DNA of 13,464 bases from Candidatus Latescibacterota bacterium (GTDB lineage Bacteria; Latescibacterota; UBA2968; UBA8231), in assembly GCA_022825185.1 (NCBI GenBank), contig JAJDYK010000315.1, forward strand, positions 1 through 13,464, read 5' to 3'. Below, in pieces: positions 1-5,168 of the stretch. The position numbers were made by a program, and so were the translations under genes. A model generated the notes under the pieces. It worked only from the letters and a program-made list of their open reading frames with translations, had not been told where the DNA came from and made no database searches. Each line of letters opens with the position of its first letter. Position 1 is the first letter of the stretch.

Positions 1-1
1 C

Positions 2-292
2 CACGCCAACGAGATGGAAACCAGTCTCATGCAATACTTGCGGCCGGATTGGGTGCTGCCCTTGTCGGAGGCTGGCAGTGGCCGCGAGCACAAGTTTAAG
101 ATGGCCGCGCTGCGGGAAGGCTGGGTCTGGACCCAGCGCGACTGGACGCAGGCGACCGACGACACGGGCATCGGCGACCCGCGTCAAGCTACCCCGGAAA
201 AGGGCCGCCGCTGCTTGGAACAAGTGGCCGCGCAACTCGCCGAGTTTTTGGTCGAACTGGCCTCCGCAGATCTAAACGATCTCTACGAATAA
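2..292 (+). CDS. Creatininase-family (creatinine amidohydrolase-like) protein, 3' part
   Basis: The reading frame is open from base 2, so the gene begins outside the window and only its last 97 residues are seen. The first visible residues read HANEMETS, matching the HAGExETS signature of the creatininase family, metal-dependent amidohydrolases that cut cyclic or linear amide bonds. In this family the signature lies in the C-terminal half, followed by a region like the one here (DTGIGDPRQATPEKGRR) and a C-terminal helix. Full members are about 230-270 residues, so more than half is missing. The stop at 290-292 is two bases before the start of the THUMP methyltransferase, so the two are probably co-transcribed. 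The family includes creatininase, MftE-like peptidases and several deformylases, and the substrate here is unknown. Confidence 0.82.
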   Translation, partial: HANEMETSLMQYLRPDWVLPLSEAGSGREHKFKMAALREGWVWTQRDWTQATDDTGIGDPRQATPEKGRRCLEQVAAQLAEFLVELASADLNDLYE

Positions 293-294
293 CC

Positions 295-1353
295 ATGCAG
301 TTCTACGCGTTCGTCGCCCCCGGGCTAGAGGAGATCGTCCAACGAGAAATCGCGGCGTGCTTGGATGCCGAGCAGCAGGGTCGCCAGCGCGGCGTGGTGT
401 TCTTTGCGACCGACGCTCCGCCGCAAGACTTGCTCGGATTGGGGACGACCGAGGATGTGTTCGCACTGGTGGTGCGCGGTAGGGTGGAAACGTCGCGGAA
501 GGGCTTGGAAGAGGCCGGCGCACTCGTCGCGGAGTCGCCGCTTTTTGAAGACGCCGTGGGTGCGCATCGCCGCGCTCGCCCTAAGAGGATCAAGCGCATC
601 TCCTACCGGATTGTAGCTCAGCGTCGCGGCGGGCAGCAGCGCTATGTGCGCCAAGAGATGCGCCGCGCCTTACAGCGGGCCGTGGCATGGCGTTTTCCGC
701 GCTGGAAGCACATGGCTGAGCAAGCGCTGTTGGAGGTGTGGGGTTTGGAGGCCGGGGGCGAGCTGATCTGCGGGGTCCGCCTTTCCGACGAGACCATGCG
801 CCACCGCACGTACAAGGTCGCGCAAGTGGAGGCTTCGCTGCGGCCGACGGTGGCGCGAGCCTTGGTGATGCTATCTGAGCCAGCGGACGGTGACGTTTTT
901 CTCGACCCCATGTGCGGGGCTGGAACTATTCTCATTGAGCGGGGGATGTACGGCCGCTACGCCCAGCTTTTGGGCGGCGACATCCGCCCGGAAGCTGTGG
1001 CTGCTACCCGCACAAATGTCGGGCCGCGCTACAAGCCGATTGACATTCGCCAATGGGATGCACGGGATTTGCCCTTGGACGACGGCAGCGTCGATCGGGT
1101 GGTATGCAACTTGCCCTTTGGCAAAAAAATCGGCGCGCCGCAAGCGTTGCGTCCGCTCTACGAGGGTTTTGCCAGCGAGGTGGCGAGGGTGCTGAAGGCC
1201 GGTGGAGTGGCAGTGTGTTTGACTAGCGAACGCACCCTGCTGGCCGAAGCATTTGGCGCGTGGCCGGATCTGTACATGGAGCGCGTGTTCCCGGTCGAGG
1301 TGCTAGGTCAAAAGGCGTTTTGTTGTAAATTGAAGAAGCTCACTGGGTATTAG
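295..1353 (+). CDS. THUMP-domain class I SAM-dependent RNA guanine-N2 methyltransferase (Trm14/TrmN/RlmL-like)
   Basis: This 352-residue cytoplasmic protein has an N-terminal THUMP-type RNA-binding region (roughly residues 50-165) and a C-terminal Rossmann-fold methyltransferase (about 180-350). The SAM-binding motif I is seen as DPMCGAGT at 204-211, an acidic motif II residue at D229, and the catalytic motif IV as NLPFG at 272-276. Motif IV of this type (N-P/L-P-F/Y) marks enzymes that methylate exocyclic amino groups. Length and domain order fit the Trm14/TrmN/THUMPD3 group, which makes m2G in the tRNA acceptor stem. RlmL-type 23S rRNA enzymes are the main alternative. There is no clear Shine-Dalgarno before the ATG, and the preceding stop lies two bases upstream, so translation is probably coupled. 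The leucine in NLPFG in place of the more common proline is a mild variation. Confidence 0.85.
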   Translation: MQFYAFVAPGLEEIVQREIAACLDAEQQGRQRGVVFFATDAPPQDLLGLGTTEDVFALVVRGRVETSRKGLEEAGALVAESPLFEDAVGAHRRARPKRIKRISYRIVAQRRGGQQRYVRQEMRRALQRAVAWRFPRWKHMAEQALLEVWGLEAGGELICGVRLSDETMRHRTYKVAQVEASLRPTVARALVMLSEPADGDVFLDPMCGAGTILIERGMYGRYAQLLGGDIRPEAVAATRTNVGPRYKPIDIRQWDARDLPLDDGSVDRVVCNLPFGKKIGAPQALRPLYEGFASEVARVLKAGGVAVCLTSERTLLAEAFGAWPDLYMERVFPVEVLGQKAFCCKLKKLTGY

Positions 1354-1386
1354 ATTGGTGAATGAGACATTTCATTAAACAATCAT

Positions 1387-1393
1387 AAAGGAG
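1387..1393 (+). promoter_or_regulatory. Shine-Dalgarno sequence of the SDR gene
   Basis: AAAGGAG lies six bases before the ATG at 1400. This near-perfect ribosome binding site supports that start and suggests the SDR is translated independently of the methyltransferase that ends 46 bases earlier. I found no convincing sigma-70 promoter in the 46-base gap. Confidence 0.8.
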
Positions 1394-1399
1394 ATTGTC

Positions 1400-2188
1400 A
1401 TGGCTGATTTTACGGGTCAAGTAGTTATCGTCACCGGCGGTGCCCAAGGCATTGGCGGGGGGATTTCGCGGGCGTTCGCCGATGCAGGGGCGAAGGTCGC
1501 AGTGTTGGACATAGACTCGGAGGCTGGCGCGGCCTTGGCCGAGGAAGAGGGGCAGATTCGTTTTTTTGAGGCCGATGTGGCCAGCGACGAGGTTTGCGCC
1601 CAGACTGTGGGACAGATTATTGAGGATTGGGGTCGCGTTGACGTGTTGTGCAACAATGTCGGCATCCAGCCCGTGCCCAGCTATAAGCTGGCTCACGAGC
1701 TGCCGGTGGAGATGTGGGACCGGATCATTGACGTCAATCTGAAGAGCTTCTTCCTGATGGCTAGGCATTGTCTGCCGCAGATGATGGAGCAGCACAAGGG
1801 AGTCATCATCAACACGGCCAGCGTTCAGGGCTTACAGTCGGCGTCGATGGTTTCGGCTTATGCTGCTAGCAAGGGCGGGATTATCTCTATGACGCGGCAG
1901 CTTGCGCTCGACTACGCCAAGTATGGGATTCGGGTTTTGGCGGTCAACCCAGGGGGCATTCAGACGCCGTTAGTCGATGAGGTGATCGAGGCATTCGGCC
2001 ACGAGCGCGAGCAGTTCTTCAAGGATTACGCCAAGCTCCATCCGATTGGACGCTATGGGCAGCCGGAGGACATTGCCAATGCCATGCTGTTCTTGGCTAG
2101 CGATAAGGCAGCGTTTATGACTGGCGAAAATGTCTGCGTTGATGGGGGGCTGATGGCTAAGGGGGCGTGGGCTGAGGTTGAGGAGTGA
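1400..2188 (+). CDS. Short-chain dehydrogenase/reductase (SDR), classical type
   Basis: This 262-residue NAD(P)-dependent oxidoreductase has every hallmark of a classical SDR: TGGAQGIG at residues 12-19 (dinucleotide binding), D37 at the end of beta-2 (usually a sign of NAD rather than NADP preference), ADV at 58-60, NNVG at 85-88, and the catalytic tetrad N113, S141, Y154 and K158 (the YAASK segment). A PGG segment with a following TP is seen near 190, as in most members. The C-terminal part has the usual FLASDKAAFMTGE and VDGG elements. Length is normal and no residue is missing. The substrate is undetermined; sugars, polyols, 3-oxoacyl thioesters and hydroxy acids are all used by relatives. 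It is the last gene of the GC-rich left block before the AT-rich island. Confidence 0.92.
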   Translation: MADFTGQVVIVTGGAQGIGGGISRAFADAGAKVAVLDIDSEAGAALAEEEGQIRFFEADVASDEVCAQTVGQIIEDWGRVDVLCNNVGIQPVPSYKLAHELPVEMWDRIIDVNLKSFFLMARHCLPQMMEQHKGVIINTASVQGLQSASMVSAYAASKGGIISMTRQLALDYAKYGIRVLAVNPGGIQTPLVDEVIEAFGHEREQFFKDYAKLHPIGRYGQPEDIANAMLFLASDKAAFMTGENVCVDGGLMAKGAWAEVEE

Positions 2189-2236
2189 GGGAGGCGGCTT
2201 ATCTCCGAAATAGTTTAGTGAAGAAGAAGGAACGTA

Positions 2237-3121
2237 ATGGCAGGATTTTCGAATCAACCTCTAAATCTGCAGAAGGCGATTCGGCAGCAAGCACTGGTAC
2301 ATAAGCAGTTTGCTGAACAGTTTCGGCGACGTAACGAAGAATTTTCAAAGCGTCTTGCTGAGCAGTGGAGACAATGTAACGAGGAATTTTCAAAACGCCT
2401 TGCTGAGCAGCAGAGACAAATTACGGAGCAGCAGCAGAAACAATTTGCTGAATCGTGGAGACAATTTGAGGAGCAACTTCGGCGACTTTCCAATGAGTTT
2501 GCTGAGCAACTTCGGCGACTTAACGAAGAAATACCGGAGGGTCTACAGCGGCTAGGAGAAGAAGGTTGGTTTCTTGATCCAGAAATGCCGGCATTCCTAC
2601 TACAAGAAGCTGAACGTCTATTTGATGAACATCCAGACGAAATAGCGGAGGGGCTAAGTAATTTCTTTAGAACGCGACTTGACGTTATTGAGGAGGCACT
2701 TATCGATTCGTATCCTCATCGCGGTCACTTATTCCAACAAGCTTTCGAAGCTCATCGTGAAGGGAAATACGGTCTATCGATACCAGTATTCCTTACCCAG
2801 GCGGATGGTATTTTCTGGGATCAAACTTCTGGGAAACAAAATCTGTTCATCAGACAACGTGAGAGAGCGTGTAGGGAATACGCTTCTCAGATTTCAAACA
2901 GCTACGTTGGGGCCTACTGGCATCCTCTTTCAATCACCTTGCCTCTGTGGATGACTTCGAAAGAGAGAGGCGATTCTTTCGACGGGCTAAATCGACACCA
3001 AGTGCTTCACGGTGAATCAGTAGATTATGGCACCGAGCCGAACAGTCTCAAGGCGATCTCATTGCTAAGTTACCTTCGCTGGATATTTAGTAAGATTGAT
3101 AAGCGAGCGAGTGATGATTGA
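2237..3121 (+). CDS. Coiled-coil protein with C-terminal HEPN-like RHxxxH motif
   Basis: I do not recognise a named family for this 294-residue protein. Residues 12-105 are a highly charged Glu/Gln/Arg helix built from 15-residue repeats, probably a long coiled coil. Residues 110-250 look globular and mostly helical, with an AHREGKYGLSIPVFLTQADG stretch at 172-191. The C-terminal part contains R253-H254-x3-H258-G259, followed by YGT (264-266) and N269. R-[N/D/H]-x3-4-H is the catalytic signature of HEPN ribonucleases and HEPN-like toxins, and the trailing glycine is also common there. An RNase role is therefore inferred, not shown. There is no signal peptide. The ATG is preceded by AAGGA six bases upstream. 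It is clearly more AT-rich than the SDR before it, which suggests acquisition, and it sits next to a Pycsar-like module. Confidence 0.6.
   Translation: MAGFSNQPLNLQKAIRQQALVHKQFAEQFRRRNEEFSKRLAEQWRQCNEEFSKRLAEQQRQITEQQQKQFAESWRQFEEQLRRLSNEFAEQLRRLNEEIPEGLQRLGEEGWFLDPEMPAFLLQEAERLFDEHPDEIAEGLSNFFRTRLDVIEEALIDSYPHRGHLFQQAFEAHREGKYGLSIPVFLTQADGIFWDQTSGKQNLFIRQRERACREYASQISNSYVGAYWHPLSITLPLWMTSKERGDSFDGLNRHQVLHGESVDYGTEPNSLKAISLLSYLRWIFSKIDKRASDD
2312..2545 (+). repeat. Degenerate 45-bp tandem repeats inside the coiled-coil gene
   Basis: Units begin at 2312, 2357 and 2402 (45 bp each), 2447 (expanded to 54 bp) and 2501. Each starts GCTGA(A/G) and encodes a variant of AEQ-W/F/L-R-R-x-N-E-E-F. The first two units differ at a minority of positions, mostly synonymous or conservative. 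The repeats code for 15-residue helical units, and the in-frame 9-bp expansion suggests unit length can change without breaking the frame. Confidence 0.75.
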
Positions 3122-3309
3122 TGGCCCGTAATATTTCCGGCGATCTGTCGCGAGACGCCGCCGAATACGTCCTCGACACCTTCCCCATCGTCCGCTGCGA
3201 AGGTGAAGCCGCTTCTGGAACATACCGCATCCGATATATGATGCTGGCGTATATGGATGCACTGACAGCGGGGGATGCGGAGACGAGAATAGAGTGGTGG
3301 TGTGAATGA
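3121..3309 (+). pseudogene. C-terminal remnant of a DNA adenine methyltransferase (Eco57I/type II N6-methylase-like)
   Basis: About 62 residues are encoded. The stretch LSRDAAEYVLDTFPIVRCEG, followed by an altered YRIRYMMLAYMDALTAGD, resembles the extreme C-terminus of large Eco57I-like or other N6-adenine DNA methyltransferases, where 'YVLDTFPIVR..D...G.YRTKxLILAY..A..AGD' is typical. Nothing of the catalytic domain (motif NPPY/F) precedes it, since the upstream frame belongs to the AT-rich coiled-coil gene, whose stop codon overlaps this ATG (TGATG). It is GC-richer than its neighbours. I read it as the tail of a lost restriction-modification gene rather than a working small protein. The family assignment rests on recalled motif similarity and is moderate. 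Confidence 0.5.
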
Positions 3310-3370
3310 AGAAAGGAGGCTCTGTTATCGGTTTAGGCGACGCAGATACGAGATCATATAGGGACTGAGA

Positions 3371-4063
3371 TTATACCTTGCCTCTCGGAATGTACTCATC
3401 AATGGCGAGTCTGACCAACCCCAACCCTTGAACTTTCTCATATTTATAGTACCATTGCCAATAGTATCTCTTCCCTAGTGCTGGTGCCTTTGTGTACTGG
3501 CTAAATAGCGCATCATACTCATCTGCAAAGTAGTAAATCTGTTGCTTGCTCTCTACGGCCTGTTCAACCCGTATAGCTCTTATAAAGGGTTCACCTTCGG
3601 CCGACCAGTCACCAGTAACAATTTCATTTGACTTCTGGTAGAACGCTATTTCTCCTTCTGCAACTATGGCCTTGGCAGTAAGCCGATCAATCCCATAGCG
3701 GTCACGAACTACCGCTTTACAGAATTTATCCACTGGTGCGTATGGATCATCTAACCCAAAGTAAGAACTGAAGAGTGAGATAATACAATCTCCTTCATCT
3801 CGAAAGTAGATACCTCCGTATTGATCCATATAATTTAGTACTTTAGTGAAAAAGTCGTTAAGAAGATTTACTCTATAGATCATTAGGCGATCTTGCGCCC
3901 AGGCTGAATATCCATTCAGGTCTACCCTGACTACTACTCCATCGTATAGACCATCACCTGTGAATAGGTAGCGATCCGTGATAGCCGTTGCGGCGGCCGC
4001 TTCTTTTATGGGACCACTTTTTTGAAGGTAATGATTGACAATCTCTTGACGCCATGATAGCAT
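3371..4063 (-). CDS. pycC: Pycsar-type pyrimidine nucleotide cyclase (PycC-like class III cyclase fold)
   Basis: This 230-residue single-domain protein has a class III nucleotidyl cyclase core. The metal-binding aspartates appear as D48 in VVRVDLNGYS and D92 in FRDEGDCI, both in the usual positions at the ends of the first beta strand and the beta hairpin. GEPFIRAIRVE at 157-167 corresponds to the helix that carries the catalytic Arg (R165). The asparagine usually found four residues before it is Ile161. Lack of regulatory domains, small size and pairing with a PycTM-like gene fit PycC, which makes cCMP or cUMP upon phage infection. Which nucleotide is made cannot be told. It lies five bases after the effector gene, with a Shine-Dalgarno (AAAGGGG) eight bases before the ATG, and is more AT-rich than the flanking metabolic genes. 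An ordinary adenylate cyclase homologue is the main alternative. Confidence 0.78.
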   Translation of the reverse strand: MLSWRQEIVNHYLQKSGPIKEAAAATAITDRYLFTGDGLYDGVVVRVDLNGYSAWAQDRLMIYRVNLLNDFFTKVLNYMDQYGGIYFRDEGDCIISLFSSYFGLDDPYAPVDKFCKAVVRDRYGIDRLTAKAIVAEGEIAFYQKSNEIVTGDWSAEGEPFIRAIRVEQAVESKQQIYYFADEYDALFSQYTKAPALGKRYYWQWYYKYEKVQGLGLVRLAIDEYIPRGKV

Positions 4064-4068
4064 TTTTG

Positions 4069-4590
4069 TTACCCCTTTGCCGTTAAATAGAGGAGTATAT
4101 AAAGTATTCCCAGAGCAAAGGCAGCGCTAATAGATGAATACAGCCAATAAATCGCGCATTGGAGTGCTTTAAACTTCGCATTAGCAATATGACTCAAAGT
4201 CCAGTTATGGGCGCAAAAATTTGAAATCATTCCCTCAGAACTTAATCCCAGAGAAGCTTGGGTGTAATCCTCACATGAGCGCTTGGCAATGTCTGGGAAA
4301 GAGTGGAGGGAATCAGCTTTATCAAAACTTGGCTTTAAGGCCTTAAAGGACATCCACAATGCCCCTAGAAAACTCACGCTGACCCATAGCATTATTACTA
4401 TGGCTATAACCGCCAAACACCAGAAATTATCTCGGCCCTTCAATAAACCAAAGAGACTAAGAGAGAGTTTGCCGAGCCCACCAGCAAGTAAACCGCTCAC
4501 TGTCAGCAGTACACTGGCCTTTACATCAGCAAACTTGATATAGTCTGTGATATAGGAATTAGTGCTCTTAGCGAATTCGACCTTATTCAT
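4069..4590 (-). CDS. pycTM: Pycsar effector, membrane type (PycTM-like, DUF5706 family)
   Basis: This 173-residue membrane protein opens with an amphipathic helix, ITDYIKFADVKASVLLTVSG (14-33). The Y-x-x-x-A-D-x-K-A pattern (D22, K24) is characteristic of DUF5706, the 'Pycsar effector protein' family. Hydrophobic segments are seen at about 27-50, 57-82 and 145-170, with a soluble loop of ~60 residues (83-143) between the second and third that could hold the nucleotide-sensing surface. In characterised systems the PycTM protein is activated by cCMP or cUMP and impairs the inner membrane, killing or arresting the infected cell. The gene precedes its cyclase. There is no good Shine-Dalgarno before the ATG, which may keep expression of a toxic protein low. 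No signal peptide is needed. Identification is by pattern and neighbour, not by search. Confidence 0.78.
   Translation of the reverse strand: MNKVEFAKSTNSYITDYIKFADVKASVLLTVSGLLAGGLGKLSLSLFGLLKGRDNFWCLAVIAIVIMLWVSVSFLGALWMSFKALKPSFDKADSLHSFPDIAKRSCEDYTQASLGLSSEGMISNFCAHNWTLSHIANAKFKALQCAIYWLYSSISAAFALGILYILLYLTAKG
4072..4078 (-). promoter_or_regulatory. Shine-Dalgarno of the cyclase gene, inside the effector gene's last codons
   Basis: On the minus strand AAAGGGG covers the Ala-Lys-Gly codons directly before the effector stop (TAA at 4071-4069) and lies eight bases before the cyclase ATG. This ties translation of the cyclase to that of the effector and fixes the cyclase start at 4063. Confidence 0.7.
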
Positions 4591-4777
4591 AAATTACGAA
4601 CGTACGGCTCTTATACGACTTCGGCAAGTCTATCCGACCTTCTATTGTCTCGTGGGAAAGCGGTTGAAATCACTCAAAAAGTGGCAGAAACTATTTTCTT
4701 CTTGCCTATGATAGCGATATGCAAGAGAATTTAGAGAAGGCGTCCTCTGTGCAGTGTATCTATGGAGACACGACGAT
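4591..4777. promoter_or_regulatory. Divergent intergenic region between the Pycsar-like operon and the UPF0175 gene
   Basis: This AT-rich 187-base gap must hold the promoters for both directions. Candidate -10 elements are TATAAG on the minus strand (4615-4610, about 20 bases before the effector ATG) and TATGAT on the plus strand (4707-4712, about 65 bases before the antitoxin ATG). Neither has a convincing -35 at 16-18 bases, so the assignments are weak. GGAG at 4764-4767 is a reasonable ribosome binding site for the plus-strand ATG at 4778. Confidence 0.35.
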
Positions 4778-5044
4778 ATGAAGAGAACATTGACCATTGA
4801 CTACAGCGATGAGGTACTGCTGGCCCTTGGATGTTCACCCAAGCAGTTCAGTGAAGAGGCCAAGCTCCTTGTCGCTATCAAACTCTACGAGTTGGGACGG
4901 TTGTCCTCGGGGGCGGCAGCCAAGCTGGCCGACATTCCCAAGCCATTATTCCTGATGAAGTTAGCAGACTACGGCATCGATACCTTCCAACTGACCGAGG
5001 AAGACCTCCAACAGGACTTGGCCAGTGCCCGACGTCATCTGTAA
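4778..5044 (+). CDS. UPF0175-family antitoxin
   Basis: This 88-residue protein has the UPF0175 pattern: an N-terminal beta-rich segment (MKRTLTIDYSDEVLLALG), then AKLLVAIKLYELGRLSSGAA with AAKLADIP and the closing LADYGID. These are small DNA-binding-like antitoxins that pair with PIN-domain (DUF3368-type) RNase toxins encoded just downstream. The in-frame GTG at 4754 would add eight residues, but the ATG at 4778 has GGAG ten bases upstream and starts where family members do. The 3' end overlaps the PIN remnant by 20 bases, the normal arrangement for this toxin-antitoxin pair. The antitoxin looks complete while its toxin is cut short. Confidence 0.8.
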   Translation: MKRTLTIDYSDEVLLALGCSPKQFSEEAKLLVAIKLYELGRLSSGAAAKLADIPKPLFLMKLADYGIDTFQLTEEDLQQDLASARRHL

Positions 5045-5165
5045 TACTTCTCCGATCCAGTACTTGTACCAAGCCGACGTGCTGGAACTTCTGCCAGCAC
5101 TCGTCGGACAAGTATTCGTCCCAGAGGCGGTCATGATCTCATCATCACTCGACCGTGCCGTTTGA
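5025..5165 (+). pseudogene. Truncated PIN-domain (VapC-like, DUF3368-type) toxin
   Basis: Starting at GTG 5025, inside the antitoxin's end, the frame encodes 46 residues: VPDVICNTSPIQYLYQADVL, continuing to LLPAL and GQVFVPEAV. This is the N-terminus of a DUF3368-type PIN protein, where '(D/N)TSP' holds the first metal-binding position. Full proteins are about 150-170 residues and carry three more acidic active-site residues, all absent here. Similarity fades after VPEAV (about base 5133) and the frame stops at 5163-5165, three bases before the end of the convergent glycosidase-like gene. The deletion therefore removed the toxin's last two thirds and placed the GC-rich operon against it. No RNase activity is expected. 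Confidence 0.7.
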
Positions 5166-5168
5166 TCG

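Noticed and set aside
1354..1386. AATGA-GACATT-TCATT dyad after the methyltransferase as a terminator
   Set aside because: Only five AT-rich base pairs and no T-tract; too weak to call.
2237..3121. HEPN/MNT toxin-antitoxin pair
   Set aside because: No nucleotidyltransferase (MNT) antitoxin frame lies next to the gene; only the HEPN-like motif is seen.
3371..4063. Reading the cyclase as a GGDEF diguanylate cyclase or a CBASS CD-NTase
   Set aside because: There is no GG(D/E)EF and no GS-x(n)-DxD nucleotidyltransferase motif. The two spaced aspartates and the Arg helix fit class III cyclases.
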